From contig JAFYYJ010000119.1 of assembly GCA_017557605.1 (NCBI GenBank), forward strand, positions 1 through 64,000: a DNA stretch of 64,000 bases. The letters run 5' to 3'. Made by a program: the position numbers and the translations under genes. The stretch is from Salinivirgaceae bacterium. Lineage in GTDB: Bacteria > Bacteroidota > Bacteroidia > Bacteroidales > SZUA-534. This document shows, piece by piece, positions 42,615 to 52,632 of this stretch (positions are counted from its first letter, which is position 1; each line of letters starts with the position of its first letter). Under the pieces are notes generated by a model. The model searched no databases. It saw only the letters and a program-made list of their open reading frames with translations, and was not told the DNA's origin.

Positions 42615-44003
42615 TTAGAAACGGGCTGTGGTTTTCTCGTTAATCCAGCCGCCAACTGTCACTTGCGAACCTTCCTGGATACCGAACATGAAAGCTTCCT
42701 CCTTGTTCGGGAAGTATTTCTTGTAAGTTGAAATCAGGTCGTTGGCCTCAGCCTCGCACGATTTGTCAACTTGTTTTGCCTTGTTGAATTTATCGACAGC
42801 GGCCCAATAAGCGGCATCGTGCTCAACTTTCTCTTCGCCAATGTTTTTGGCATCATAAGCGTAAGCCTTACCGATAGCTATATAAGCTTTGCCGTTATTA
42901 GGATTAAACTTTATTGCCAAGTTTGCCAATTCGCGAACTTTTGGATAATTCTTTAGTGATAAGACCACATTACTCCACTCGCAATAATATTTGGATTTCT
43001 CAAGTTCATCTTCCTGTGACTCGCATGCTTTTGAATAGTACGAAGACGATTTGTTGAGGTCTTGTTTTTTCAAAAAGTAAACAGCTAAGTTGCGGGCGGC
43101 TACAGCCGACGGCTCTAAAGCATAAAGGTCTTCCGATGCTTTGGCGAATAGGTCTGAAGCGTTGCAATCGGTTTTATCGAGTAGTTTGGTGACTTTCTTC
43201 AGCCAATCAATGTCACCTTTGTTGGCATCGTATTTTGCGCTGAAGATAGCTATAAGAGCGTCGCATGTTGCAGCACCGCTTTCCGAGAACAAATTCTCAA
43301 CGTTCTTCAAGTCGAGGTCGAGTTTCTCAAGCTCTTTCTGAGCTGCGGGAGCTTTTTTTGCATCACCGCCTTCGGCTATTTTCTTGTTGTTTGCAATAGC
43401 TGCGTCCAATGTACTCATTGCCAACTCGTAAGCGTTGATAACCTCGGCTCCGTCAATGGCTTCGGCCTTGTATTGGTCAACGGCGCTTTGCATCATCACG
43501 GTGATAACACCAGCGGCAGTCTCGCCTTTCTCAAGTTCGCACGATTTTTTCAGCATCTCGTATACCTCACCGGCAGCGTCTTTGCCGCGATACGAGTAGA
43601 GGTCGACACCTTTGTTGGCCAGCACTGCGCCTTCTTGTTTGAAATAGACAATACGCTGGTCGTAAACCATCATCAAGGTATCGATGAGTTTCTCTTTCAG
43701 TGCAGCATCCTTTTCAGAATTGATAATGTTTTTGTAAATGGTTGCTCCGCGGATGAAAGTGTTCTTGCTGGCTGCAGGGCATTCCTGATAAACTTTTCTC
43801 CAGTGAACAAGAGCGTCTTTGTAGTTTTTTTGTTTGTAAAATTCTCCGTACAATGACATATTCATCATACATGCTTCGCGAGCAGCGCTGTCGGGACCGT
43901 ATTTGGGGTCTGACAGGTATTTTTTCTGTTGAGCGTTAACCGAACCCGCCACCAGCACTAATGCCATCGCAAGGGTTCCGAATTTTAAAGCAATCGTTTT
44001 CAT
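42615..44003 (-). CDS. Secreted TPR repeat protein
   Basis: A 462-aa periplasmic protein with a signal peptide (residues 1-24, cut at VNA/QQ) and tetratricopeptide-like helix pairs through most of its length, including the C-terminal repeats around YYSKACESQEDELEKSKYY and AYIAIGKAYAYDAK. TPR proteins act as scaffolds. It sits between coaX and lptC, a common order in Bacteroidales, so a role in envelope assembly is plausible. The function is unknown. The end (GWINEKTTARF) is not a T9SS sorting domain. Confidence 0.78.
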   Translation of the reverse strand: MKTIALKFGTLAMALVLVAGSVNAQQKKYLSDPKYGPDSAAREACMMNMSLYGEFYKQKNYKDALVHWRKVYQECPAASKNTFIRGATIYKNIINSEKDAALKEKLIDTLMMVYDQRIVYFKQEGAVLANKGVDLYSYRGKDAAGEVYEMLKKSCELEKGETAAGVITVMMQSAVDQYKAEAIDGAEVINAYELAMSTLDAAIANNKKIAEGGDAKKAPAAQKELEKLDLDLKNVENLFSESGAATCDALIAIFSAKYDANKGDIDWLKKVTKLLDKTDCNASDLFAKASEDLYALEPSAVAARNLAVYFLKKQDLNKSSSYYSKACESQEDELEKSKYYCEWSNVVLSLKNYPKVRELANLAIKFNPNNGKAYIAIGKAYAYDAKNIGEEKVEHDAAYWAAVDKFNKAKQVDKSCEAEANDLISTYKKYFPNKEEAFMFGIQEGSQVTVGGWINEKTTARF

Positions 44004-44033
44004 ATTTCGAATATTAAATTTTCAATTAGCGGC

Positions 44034-44041
44034 CAAAAGTA
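44034..44041 (-). promoter_or_regulatory. -7 box of the TPR-lptC operon
   Basis: TACTTTTG on the minus strand, 30 bp before the start of the TPR gene, inside the 125-bp gap after coaX. No clear TTTG upstream at standard spacing. Confidence 0.55.
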
Positions 44042-44128
44042 ATAAATCTTTAATACCGACACATATTTCTAATTGTTCTAATAAATGTTTCGACATTGAT
44101 TATAACGCATTTTTGCGTGCGATATTTC

Positions 44129-44851
44129 TCAAATATTCATTTCAAGTATCCGATTCATTCCCGTCAGCACCAAATCTGGCTCTATTTTTATCTTGGGATT
44201 GTTTTCGGAAAACATTTCGGCGAACCCGCCCGTAGCTATAACAAGCATATTGTCAGCGGTTTTCTGATATCGCTCAATATAACCTTCTATTTCGAAGCGG
44301 ATGCCGTTGGATATGCCCGATTGTATGGCTTCGGTTGTCGATTTTCCTTGCAGTTGGGCGTTTCCGGTTATCTCCACAAGCGGCAAACGGCCTGTGAATT
44401 GGTTCAACGCTTTGGCTCGCATTTCCGGTCCAGGCGATATGATGCCGCCTTTAAAAACTCCGTCGGCGGTCAGAAAATCAATGGTTATCGCCGTGCCTAT
44501 GTCTATTATAAGAGTGTTGCGCTCAGGATATAGGGTAGCGGCTCCCGCGGCGGCGGCAATGCGGTCGGTGCCGAGTGTTTCGGGAGTCTTGTAATCGATG
44601 CTTATGGGCAGGCGCAGGTCTGTCGTGAATTTGACATGAGGGATGCCTTGCAGTGGTGTCGGCAGTTTGACTTCGGAGGTTCGTGTGGTTGAGCTTATTA
44701 TGCGCCCTATCTGATGCCGGCTTGCAAAAGCCTGCAACTGGCCGTCATCGGCATTGGTTCCGACGGCACGGTCTGTTATTATCCCGTTATCGACAATGGC
44801 GAACTTGCAGAGCGTGTTGCCTTCATCAATAATAAGATTGCTCTTCGGCAT
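44129..44851 (-). CDS. coaX: Type III pantothenate kinase
   Basis: A 240-aa enzyme for the first step of coenzyme A synthesis, phosphorylation of pantothenate. The ASKHA fold motifs are present: NLIIDEGNTLCKFAI (phosphate 1), TLGTDRIAAAAGAA and LIIDIGTAITIDFL (phosphate 2), and GGIISPGPEMRAKAL. Type III enzymes are not inhibited by CoA and need a monovalent cation. The start overlaps the end of the upstream gene by 26 bp. Confidence 0.94.
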   Translation of the reverse strand: MPKSNLIIDEGNTLCKFAIVDNGIITDRAVGTNADDGQLQAFASRHQIGRIISSTTRTSEVKLPTPLQGIPHVKFTTDLRLPISIDYKTPETLGTDRIAAAAGAATLYPERNTLIIDIGTAITIDFLTADGVFKGGIISPGPEMRAKALNQFTGRLPLVEITGNAQLQGKSTTEAIQSGISNGIRFEIEGYIERYQKTADNMLVIATGGFAEMFSENNPKIKIEPDLVLTGMNRILEMNI

Positions 44852-45371
44852 CTTTCAGTAATTCAATCAGTCGGTTGAAGAAGAATATTTTCAGTATCAG
44901 ACCGCGGTTTTCGGTGTACGATAGTTTAATTGCATAAACACGTTTGCCGTCGCCAAGAGTCCATTGACGCTCATAATCTTTTGCCGCAAAATCTTTTTCG
45001 TCGTTGTCGGTCCATTCGCCTTTGCCGTCGTCGTCGAATCCGTAGATGTTGTAGAGCGAGTTCGTCAGCGATTTAACCTTGTCGTTGCTCACATAGCGGT
45101 TGTTGGCGGCCATTGTGACATTGACATGGTTGCTGCCGTTGATGTTTGTCTTGTTGTTGAACATGCGGAAAATGACTTTCTCAAACAGCCCGAGCTCGAC
45201 ATGCGGAAAGCGTTTTTCGAATTCAACCATAAAAACATCTTCGATATCCTTGCTTTGGATTTCGTTGTAATCGTTGTCGGCAAAGAATTTCGTCAAATCG
45301 TACGAGAACAATTCAAGTATGTTGTTCGGCTTGTTTGTGGCATCTAATAGTGACATCGCGGTAAGTTTCAA
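44826..45371 (-). CDS. Hypothetical 181-aa protein between gldA and coaX
   Basis: I do not recognise a family. There is no signal peptide and no transmembrane helix. The sequence is rich in Asn, Asp, Lys and aromatic residues (NNRYVSNDKVKSLTNSLYNIYGFDDDGKGEW). The start may be 45371 or the second ATG at 45356. It is packed tightly between gldA (4 bp) and coaX (26-bp overlap), so it is a cytoplasmic protein of the same operon. Confidence 0.65.
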   Translation of the reverse strand: MKLTAMSLLDATNKPNNILELFSYDLTKFFADNDYNEIQSKDIEDVFMVEFEKRFPHVELGLFEKVIFRMFNNKTNINGSNHVNVTMAANNRYVSNDKVKSLTNSLYNIYGFDDDGKGEWTDNDEKDFAAKDYERQWTLGDGKRVYAIKLSYTENRGLILKIFFFNRLIELLKDAEEQSYY

Positions 45372-45375
45372 ATAG

Positions 45376-46296
45376 TTAACAATTCTGTTTGTTTGTCAGT
45401 TCCTGAAATATTTCTTCTATTGTCCGTTGGCGTGTCTGCATTGCAAGCACAGCCATTTTGTTTTGAACCGCAAAGTTGAAGATATCCTGCCGTGCGTCGG
45501 TTTCCGAGTCCGACTCAATTAGGTATCTGTTTCCGCCCAGCGGTTCTACGCTGACAATATTAGCAATTTGCATTAATATTTGTGCGTCAAAACTGCAATT
45601 AAATTCAACTTCTATAAGTTGGTTTCCACTGGTGTCTTTTTGCTGAATCTGTTCGGTTTCGCCGTTGGCCACAAGGTGCCCGTGGTCGAGTATCGCTATT
45701 TGGTTGCAGACGGCCTGCACTTCCTGCATAATATGCGTCGAGAGCATAATGGTTTTTTCCTTACCCAAATCGGAAATCAGATTTCTGATTTCCACAATCT
45801 GGTTGGGGTCGAGACCGGTGGTTGGCTCATCAAGAATCAACACCTGCGGGTTGTGTATTATCGCTTGCGCAATGCCCACGCGCTGCTTGTATCCTTTTGA
45901 TAATGTGCCTATTTTCTTTTTGCTTTCATTACCGAGTCCTGTGCGTTCAATAACTTCGTCAACCACTTTTGCAGTATCTCCAATTTTGTAAATATTGGCT
46001 ATAAACCGCAGATACTCTTTTACATACATATCATAGTAAAGAGGGTTGTTTTCTGGCAGATATCCGATTATCTCACGTACAGCATCCGGATTAGTCATTA
46101 CATCGACATTGTTGACAACAACCTCACCACTTGTGGGCGAGATAAGTCCGGTTATGATTTTCATTAAAGTCGATTTTCCGGCTCCGTTTGGTCCCAGAAA
46201 ACCGACAATACTTCCCGTGTCAACAGAAAAACTCACATTGTCAAGAGCTTTCTGATGTCCAAAAATCTTTGTTATGTTTCTGATTTCTATAGACAT
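45376..46296 (-). CDS. gldA: ABC transporter ATP-binding protein, GldA-like
   Basis: A 306-aa ABC ATPase. Walker A is GPNGAGKST, the Q-loop region is IIGYLPENNPLYYDMYV, the signature is LSKGYKQRVG, Walker B is VLILDEP and the switch His is in LSTHIMQEV. The C-terminal ~80 residues form the extra domain of GldA-type ATPases. GldA, with GldF and GldG, is linked to gliding motility in flavobacteria, but homologues are widespread in non-gliding Bacteroidales. No GldF/GldG permease is adjacent here. It follows rpiB by 15 bp. Confidence 0.85.
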   Translation of the reverse strand: MSIEIRNITKIFGHQKALDNVSFSVDTGSIVGFLGPNGAGKSTLMKIITGLISPTSGEVVVNNVDVMTNPDAVREIIGYLPENNPLYYDMYVKEYLRFIANIYKIGDTAKVVDEVIERTGLGNESKKKIGTLSKGYKQRVGIAQAIIHNPQVLILDEPTTGLDPNQIVEIRNLISDLGKEKTIMLSTHIMQEVQAVCNQIAILDHGHLVANGETEQIQQKDTSGNQLIEVEFNCSFDAQILMQIANIVSVEPLGGNRYLIESDSETDARQDIFNFAVQNKMAVLAMQTRQRTIEEIFQELTNKQNC

Positions 46297-46311
46297 CTGA
46301 CTAAACAGGCA

Positions 46312-46743
46312 CTATTTTACTGGTATTTTGTCGATACGGCGTTGGTGGCGACCACCTTCAAAACCGGTTGACAGGAAAGTGTCAACTATTTGTTTTGCCA
46401 AATCGACAGAGATGAAACGTGCAGGAATTGCGCAGATATTGGCGTTGTTGTGCTGGCGGGCAAGAGCGGCTATTTCAGTTGTCCAGCACAAAGCCGAGCG
46501 GATGCCCTGATGCTTGTTGGCTGTAATGTTTATGCCGTTTCCGCTGCCGCAAAGTGTTATTCCGAGGTCGAATTTTCCTTGCTCGACGGCCTCAGCCAGC
46601 GGATGAGCCACATCGGGATAATCCATGCTCTCAGGCGAGTTTGTACCAAAATCCGTTACTGTGTGTCCTTTGCTTTTCAGATACTCTACAAGTATCTGTT
46701 TTGTTTCGAAGCCTGCGTGGTCGCTTCCTATTGCTAAATTCAT
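46312..46743 (-). CDS. rpiB: Ribose-5-phosphate isomerase B
   Basis: A 143-aa cytoplasmic enzyme that interconverts ribose-5-phosphate and ribulose-5-phosphate in the pentose phosphate pathway. It has the N-terminal GSDHAGFETK motif, the catalytic Cys in LCGSGNGINITANKHQGIR, and the RHQRRIDKI phosphate-binding end. Normal length for RpiB/LacAB. It appears to lead the gldA-coaX operon. Confidence 0.96.
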   Translation of the reverse strand: MNLAIGSDHAGFETKQILVEYLKSKGHTVTDFGTNSPESMDYPDVAHPLAEAVEQGKFDLGITLCGSGNGINITANKHQGIRSALCWTTEIAALARQHNNANICAIPARFISVDLAKQIVDTFLSTGFEGGRHQRRIDKIPVK

Positions 46744-46779
46744 GATTATATGTGTTTTAATGATTCTTGAAATTCAATT

Positions 46780-48045
46780 TTAAAGTCGTCCGTCAACCTT
46801 ATCTTTTGGCAAGATTCCTTTAACATCGTATATAATGTGCTTTTTATTCAGACAAGATTCGATATCAAGTGTCTTAAATTCGTTATGTGCCACAGCCAAA
46901 ATGGCGGCGTCAAACTTCTGATTGCCAACAGTGTTAGTCAGGTCGATGTCGTACTCGCGCTTTGCGGCGGCGGCATTGGCCCACGGGTCGCATATGGTGA
47001 TGTTCAGATTATACTCACGCAGCGATTTCACAATGTCAAAAACCTTGGTGTTGCGCACGTCGGGACAATTTTCCTTGAAGGTGAAGCCCAGAATCAGAAT
47101 GTTCGAGCCCAGCACCTGTATGCCCTTCTTCAGCATCAGTTTAATAACTTGATTTGCAACATAATCGCCCATTCCGTCATTCATTCGGCGGCCAGCCAAA
47201 ATAATCTCGGGATTGTAGCCGTAACGTTGAGCGCATTGCGCCAGATAGTACGGGTCCACACCGATGCAGTGCCCGCCAACCAGTCCTGGCTTGAACGGCA
47301 GGAAGTTCCATTTGGTGGATGCGGCCTCAAGCACGTCGTTGGTGTCGATGCCCATCCGCGTGAAAATCTTCGACAACTCGTTTACGAAGGCAATATTGAT
47401 GTCGCGCTGCGAGTTTTCAATCACTTTTGCCGCCTCCGCCACCTTGATTGTCGGGGCAAGGTGTGTTCCCGCGCTGATGACTGACGAGTAAACCTCGTTG
47501 ATTTTCCGTCCAATTTCTGGAGTCGAACCCGATGTCACCTTCTTGATTTTCTCAACAGTGTGCAGTTTGTCGCCAGGGTTGATGCGCTCTGGCGAGTATC
47601 CAGCAAAGAAATCGACATTGAATTTCAGTCCTGAAACTTCTTCGATAACGGGGATGCACTCTTCTTCAGTAACACCAGGATAAACGGTTGATTCATAGAC
47701 AACTATATCGCCTTTTGCAATTACTCTTCCAATGGTTGTACTGGCTCCATAAAGCGGTGTTAGGTCGGGATTGTTGTCCTTGTCAACAGGCGTCGGTACG
47801 GCTACAACGTAGAAGTTGCAGTCGCGAATCTGTTCAATGTCGGCTGTGCAGTGGAATCCGCCCTTAATGGCCGATTGCAGCAACTCGTCGCTCACTTCGA
47901 GCGTGGCGTCGTGCCCCTGCATCAAAGCATCAACACGGGCTTTGTTCATATCAAACCCGACGGTTGGGTATTTTGTCGAGAAAAGTCGGGCAAGCGGAAG
48001 TCCAACATATCCTAGACCGACTACACATATTTTTACTTCATTCAT
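46780..48045 (-). CDS. UDP-sugar 6-dehydrogenase (UDP-HexNAc type)
   Basis: A 421-aa nucleotide-sugar dehydrogenase. It has the Rossmann motif [12 protein letters not shown], the central helix with [17 protein letters not shown], the catalytic Cys region [19 protein letters not shown], and [17 protein letters not shown]. The last two favour the UDP-N-acetylhexosamine branch (WbpO/TviB/WbpA-type), which oxidises C6 to a uronic acid, over plain UDP-glucose dehydrogenase. It is the last gene of the polysaccharide locus, 7 bp after an epimerase gene that may supply its substrate. Confidence 0.85.
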   Translation of the reverse strand: MNEVKICVVGLGYVGLPLARLFSTKYPTVGFDMNKARVDALMQGHDATLEVSDELLQSAIKGGFHCTADIEQIRDCNFYVVAVPTPVDKDNNPDLTPLYGASTTIGRVIAKGDIVVYESTVYPGVTEEECIPVIEEVSGLKFNVDFFAGYSPERINPGDKLHTVEKIKKVTSGSTPEIGRKINEVYSSVISAGTHLAPTIKVAEAAKVIENSQRDINIAFVNELSKIFTRMGIDTNDVLEAASTKWNFLPFKPGLVGGHCIGVDPYYLAQCAQRYGYNPEIILAGRRMNDGMGDYVANQVIKLMLKKGIQVLGSNILILGFTFKENCPDVRNTKVFDIVKSLREYNLNITICDPWANAAAAKREYDIDLTNTVGNQKFDAAILAVAHNEFKTLDIESCLNKKHIIYDVKGILPKDKVDGRL

Positions 48046-48052
48046 ATTTAGT

Positions 48053-49030
48053 TTATTTCAAGTTATTCCAATACCAATTGCAGGCTTGTTGTAAGCCTTC
48101 TTTAAAGAAATATTTCGGTGCGTAGCGCAACAGATTCTTCGCTTTCTCGATTGATGCAAGCGAGTGCGGAATGTCTCCAGCACGATTTGGACCGTGAACT
48201 GGTTCAATTTTTGCAATCTCCGCATCGTATTTCGATAGATTTTCTTTCAGATAATCAAATAGTTGATTCAATGTTGTGCGCTCGCCGCAAGCCGTATTGT
48301 AAATCTGATTGACGGCTTGTGGATTGTCAGTCTGCATTGCCAAAAGATTCATTTCCACAACGTTGTCGATGTATGTAAAATCGCGGCTGTAATCGCCTGT
48401 GCCGTTGATAGTCGGTTGCTCGTGAGCGATTAACTTCTTAACAAACAACGGAATGACTGCTGCATATGCTCCATTTGGGTCCTGTCGGCGGCCAAAAACG
48501 TTGAAATAACGCAGACCGATATATTCAATGCCGTATGTCCGTGCAAAAACATCGGCATACAACTCATTGACATACTTTGTGATAGCGTACGGCGACAAAG
48601 GACGGCCAATCACATCTTCAACCTTTGGCAGAGTGGTTGAATCGCCGTAAGTTGACGAACTGGCAGCAAAAATGAAGCGTTTCACTTTGGCGTCGCGGGC
48701 AGCGATGAGCATATTCAGAAATCCGCTAATATTCACCGCATTGGTCGTGGCAGGGTCCTTAATCGAGCGTGGCACTGAACCCAAAGCGGCCTCGTGCAGC
48801 ACATAGTCAGCACCGCTGACGGCTGTCTGGCAGTCGCTCAAATTGCGTATGTCGCCAACAATAAGGCTGAAACGGTCAGGGTATTTTTCGAGCAAAGGGT
48901 TGATATTCTCGATGTGACCAGTCGAAAAATTGTCAAGGCAGACAACCTCGTCGCCGCGCTCAAGAAGCGCCTCGCACAAATTCGAGCCTATAAATCCCGC
49001 TCCGCCTGTTACTAAAACCTTCATTTTCAA
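48053..49030 (-). CDS. UDP-HexNAc 4-epimerase-like SDR enzyme
   Basis: A 325-aa extended SDR epimerase. The NAD site is [10 protein letters not shown], and the catalytic triad has SSS in FAASSSTYG and YxxxK in YAITKYVNE. The family is the WbpP/TviC/GalE type that inverts C4 of UDP-GlcNAc or UDP-GalNAc(A). The start is ATG 49030, or ATG 49024. With the neighbouring dehydrogenase it would make a UDP-HexNAcA or its 4-epimer, a typical capsule or O-antigen sugar. Confidence 0.82.
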   Translation of the reverse strand: MKMKVLVTGGAGFIGSNLCEALLERGDEVVCLDNFSTGHIENINPLLEKYPDRFSLIVGDIRNLSDCQTAVSGADYVLHEAALGSVPRSIKDPATTNAVNISGFLNMLIAARDAKVKRFIFAASSSTYGDSTTLPKVEDVIGRPLSPYAITKYVNELYADVFARTYGIEYIGLRYFNVFGRRQDPNGAYAAVIPLFVKKLIAHEQPTINGTGDYSRDFTYIDNVVEMNLLAMQTDNPQAVNQIYNTACGERTTLNQLFDYLKENLSKYDAEIAKIEPVHGPNRAGDIPHSLASIEKAKNLLRYAPKYFFKEGLQQACNWYWNNLK

Positions 49031-49149
49031 ACTTTATAACGGTCACGCAACCAAAATGCCAAACCAACCGCAAATATAATATTTGCCAGTCACCTTGATA
49101 ATGAAAAGATTGACAATGAAGTTTGAAAGATGTCAATTTGTCAAAAAAA

Positions 49150-50256
49150 TCACTCTCTCCCAAGCCGCTCGTACTGTTCGCGCAACTTCGGCTCGATGCC
49201 AGCCTGCGTGTAGTTCGATTTAATGCGCTCATAAACAAACTCGCTCAACTTGTCGAAACAGCCGTCAGCCATAATCTCAAGCACACGGTCGGCATAACTT
49301 TGCGCTGTCAGGTCGTCAACAATCATACTGTCGTTGCCGATAACGGTACGGCTGAACCCTTGCGGACTCGAAATTGGCACAACGCCGCAACTCATTGATT
49401 CTGTGATTGCATTTGACTGGCCTTCGCGCGAAAGCGTTGACGGGTAAATCAGGAAATGCTTATCGAGCAAAAGTGTTCGAATGCCAATGCGCGCATAACC
49501 CGAAATGAACGTGTAGGTGCCCGATTTGAGGGTATTTTCCATCAGCGACTCCACCTCGCTGACATATCCGTGCTGACCTTTACCAATGATTGTCAGCGAT
49601 ATGTCCATTTTCTTCTGCAAGATTGAAGCAACCTCAACAATCAATTTCACATTCTTCTGCGGCTCGATTCGGCCAAAATAGATAAGATTGACTGTCCTTT
49701 GCGGTTTCTGCGGCAACGCCGACGGCAGATAACCATCCTCAACATAATTCGGATAATAGAAGATTGGCGTATCGGAAACTGAATGCAAAAGAGGCTCGTT
49801 TTCAATGCCTTGAGAGAAAACAACCTTCGCCATACGGACAATTCGCGCAAAGCAGAACCGATAAAACGCCGACCCTGTTTTGTGATACGATTCGGCTCCG
49901 CCGCCGCGCATTTCGTATATAATCTTATATCCCAACAGATTGGCCGCTCCAACAAGTAGGTACTCGAAGAAAATCGTTGGGCCGTAAAAGCCTGAAATAT
50001 GCACTATCGCTTTGCGTGAACCGACCAGCAACAATGCTAAAAACGCACCCACTCCGATTGTGGCTCGAAATGGATATGTTATAACTTTTACAAATTCCGA
50101 AGCGGTTAGTTTGCAGCGTAACTTCTTAACAACCCGCACTTTATAGCCAAAGCCACGCAACATATTGACGGTTCGCTGATTGCCAATCTCACCGCCGCCG
50201 TAATACGGCTCAACGCCATTCGGCAGCGAACCGAAGAAATAAACCGTCAGTGCCAT
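49150..50256 (-). CDS. Glycosyltransferase family 4
   Basis: 368 residues from the ATG at 50256, 4 bp after the stop of the epimerase gene; a longer frame to 50550 overlaps that gene and is rejected. It has a GT-B fold: GGGEIGNQRTVNML near the N-terminus, YEMRGGGAESYH, then YFGRIEPQKNVKLIVEV and the donor-binding ESMSCGVVPISSPQG with the GT4 EX7E-type segment. It would add one sugar to the lipid-linked repeat unit in the cytoplasm. Donor and acceptor are unknown. Confidence 0.85.
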   Translation of the reverse strand: MALTVYFFGSLPNGVEPYYGGGEIGNQRTVNMLRGFGYKVRVVKKLRCKLTASEFVKVITYPFRATIGVGAFLALLLVGSRKAIVHISGFYGPTIFFEYLLVGAANLLGYKIIYEMRGGGAESYHKTGSAFYRFCFARIVRMAKVVFSQGIENEPLLHSVSDTPIFYYPNYVEDGYLPSALPQKPQRTVNLIYFGRIEPQKNVKLIVEVASILQKKMDISLTIIGKGQHGYVSEVESLMENTLKSGTYTFISGYARIGIRTLLLDKHFLIYPSTLSREGQSNAITESMSCGVVPISSPQGFSRTVIGNDSMIVDDLTAQSYADRVLEIMADGCFDKLSEFVYERIKSNYTQAGIEPKLREQYERLGRE

Positions 50257-50260
50257 AAAA

Positions 50261-51289
50261 TTAAACGGTTGGTTGGCTGTTGTACCATTTGAACCACTCG
50301 GCAAACTTTTTAATGCCTTCAGCAATAGGCGTTTGCGGACGGTAACCAAAATCACGCTCAAAGGCCGACGAATCAGCGAAGGTTTGATAAAGGTCGCCAG
50401 GTTGCATTGGAAGCATCTGCTTCTCGGCCTTGCGCCCCAAAGCGTCCTCGAGCAGCGCAATGAAATCGGACAAACGCACGGGTGACGAGCACCCCACATT
50501 ATACACCTGGTGCCGACGGCCATCGGGCTGTGGTTCAGGCTGTTTGACAATTACAAGCATCAGGCTATCGACAATATCATCGATATAAGTGAAATCGCGG
50601 AACACATCACCGCCGTTGAACACGCTGATTGGCTCACCATTGGCAATGGCTTTTGCGAATAGCATCGGGGCCATATCGGCGCGGCCCCACGGGCCGTAGA
50701 CCGTAAAAAAACGCAGTCCAGTGGACGGAATGTTGTAGAGCGCAGAATAGCAACTAGCCATCAGTTCGTTGGCGCGCTTGGTGGCGGCGTAAAGATTGAC
50801 AGGGTTGTCGGTGCGGTCGGTTTCGGCAAACGGAACCTTGGTGTTACTGCCGTAAACACTGCTCGACGAAGCATAAACCAAATGCTTGACTTGGTTGTGG
50901 CGGCAACATTCCAGAATGTTAGTGAACCCGACAATATTGCTGTCGATATACGAGAAGGGCTCTTCGATAGAGTGGCGCATTCCTGCCTGCGCTGCCAGAT
51001 TGACAACCACATCGAACTGTCCGCACTCAAAAATTCGGGGTAACCGCTCGCGGTCCTCAAGGTTCAGTTTTATGAATTCAAATTGCTGATATACAGTACT
51101 GTTGATAGGTTGTCCGTAATCAATTTTATTGACATCGACACCTAACTCAACCAACCGTGCGTTTTTCAGACTGACAGTGTAATAACTGTTCAGGTTGTCA
51201 ATGCCCGTAACGGTGTGCCCTGCCTCGAGCAAACGGCGGGTAAGGTGGAACCCGACAAATCCAGCGGCGCCTGTTACGAGTACGTTCAT
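50261..51289 (-). CDS. NAD-dependent epimerase (UDP-glucuronate 4-epimerase-like)
   Basis: 342 residues from the ATG at 51289, which shares its A with the ugd stop (TGATG). Extended SDR motifs are TGAAGFVGFHL (NAD), YASSSSVYG and YxxxK in YAATKRANE. The insert FTVYGPWGRADMAPMLF is typical of UDP-glucuronate 4-epimerases. Together with ugd upstream it would turn UDP-glucose into UDP-glucuronate and then UDP-galacturonate for the surface polysaccharide. Confidence 0.85.
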   Translation of the reverse strand: MNVLVTGAAGFVGFHLTRRLLEAGHTVTGIDNLNSYYTVSLKNARLVELGVDVNKIDYGQPINSTVYQQFEFIKLNLEDRERLPRIFECGQFDVVVNLAAQAGMRHSIEEPFSYIDSNIVGFTNILECCRHNQVKHLVYASSSSVYGSNTKVPFAETDRTDNPVNLYAATKRANELMASCYSALYNIPSTGLRFFTVYGPWGRADMAPMLFAKAIANGEPISVFNGGDVFRDFTYIDDIVDSLMLVIVKQPEPQPDGRRHQVYNVGCSSPVRLSDFIALLEDALGRKAEKQMLPMQPGDLYQTFADSSAFERDFGYRPQTPIAEGIKKFAEWFKWYNSQPTV

Positions 51290-52599
51290 CAGCCTATCTT
51301 GCAATATTCAAATCCCGACTCGGCAAGTTCTGCGGCATCGTATATGTTGCGACCGTCAATCACAAGTTTGTTCCGCATCGAGCGCGCCAGCACATCCCAA
51401 CTCGGCATACGGAATGTCTTCCACTCCGTTACCAGAATGAGTGCGTCGGCATCGACGGTGGCGTCGTACATATCCTTGCCGTAGCGAACTTTGTCGCCCA
51501 CACGGCGGCGGCACTCGTCCATTGCCACGGGGTCGAAAACCTTGACAGTGCAGCCAGCTGCCACAAGTTTTTCGATAAGCACCAAAGCGGGCGCCTCGCG
51601 CATATCGTCGGTTTCGGGTTTGAAGGCTAATCCCCACAAAGCCACGGTTTTACCTTTAAGATTTCCGTCTAAACGCTTGTTAAGTTTGTCAAATAAAATG
51701 GCTTTCTGCCGTTCGTTCACCTCCTCAACAGCCTTGAGCACACGCATCTGATAACCGCTTTGTTCGGCTGTTTTAATGAGCGCCTTCACATCTTTGGGGA
51801 AGCAACTGCCACCGTAGCCGCAGCCAGGATAAAGGAATTTGCGGCCGATACGGGTGTCGCTGCCAATGCCCTTGCGCACCATATTCACATCGGCACCAAC
51901 TAACTCACAAAGGTTGGCAATGTCGTTCATAAACGATATGCGGGTGGCCAGCATCGAGTTGGCGGCGTATTTTATCATTTCGGCCGACGGAATGTCGGTG
52001 AAAATCATTCGCTCGCTGTTGAGCATAAACGGTTTGTAGAGACGTGCCATAATCTTCTGCGCACGCGGGCTGTCGGTGCCCACAACCACACGGTCAGGCC
52101 CCATAAAGTCTTTGATAGCAGCGCCCTCTTTCAAGAATTCGGGGTTTGAAGCCACATCAAATTCGACTTGCACACCGCGCTTGTCCAGTTCCTGCTGAAT
52201 GGCAGCTTTCACCTTTTGTGCCGTACCCACAGGCACTGTCGATTTTGTTACCAGAATGGTGTATTTTCTGATATTCTGTCCGAAGGTGCGTGCAACAGCC
52301 AAAACATATTGCAAATCAGCGCTTCCGTCCTCATCGGGCGGTGTGCCGACGGCCGAAAAGACCACCTCGACATTGTCGAGACAGGTGCGAAGGTCGGTTG
52401 TGAAGTGCAGACGACCAGCGGCCACATTACGAAGAAGCATCTCGTCGAGCCCAGGTTCGTAGATTGGTATTTCGCCTTTTATAAGTTTTTCAATTTTTGC
52501 GCTGTCGATATCGACGCAGGTTACATCAATGCCCATCTCGGCAAAGCAAACACCCGACACAAGTCCGACATATCCTGTTCCAACAATTGCTATGTTCAT
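51289..52599 (-). CDS. ugd: UDP-glucose 6-dehydrogenase
   Basis: A 436-aa enzyme that oxidises UDP-glucose to UDP-glucuronate with two NAD. The N-terminal motif is VGTGYVGLVSGVCFAEMG, followed by VTKSTVPVGT and IKYAANSMLATRISFMN. The catalytic Cys is in GCGYGGSCFPKDVKAL, and WGLAFKPETDDMREAP precedes the NAD/UDP C-terminal domain. These features mark the TuaD/Ugd branch, distinct from the UDP-HexNAc dehydrogenase in the same locus. Translation is coupled to the epimerase. Confidence 0.94.
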   Translation of the reverse strand: MNIAIVGTGYVGLVSGVCFAEMGIDVTCVDIDSAKIEKLIKGEIPIYEPGLDEMLLRNVAAGRLHFTTDLRTCLDNVEVVFSAVGTPPDEDGSADLQYVLAVARTFGQNIRKYTILVTKSTVPVGTAQKVKAAIQQELDKRGVQVEFDVASNPEFLKEGAAIKDFMGPDRVVVGTDSPRAQKIMARLYKPFMLNSERMIFTDIPSAEMIKYAANSMLATRISFMNDIANLCELVGADVNMVRKGIGSDTRIGRKFLYPGCGYGGSCFPKDVKALIKTAEQSGYQMRVLKAVEEVNERQKAILFDKLNKRLDGNLKGKTVALWGLAFKPETDDMREAPALVLIEKLVAAGCTVKVFDPVAMDECRRRVGDKVRYGKDMYDATVDADALILVTEWKTFRMPSWDVLARSMRNKLVIDGRNIYDAAELAESGFEYCKIG

Positions 52600-52632
52600 G
52601 ATAAATTACTTAAAATCAAGAGAAAACAAACA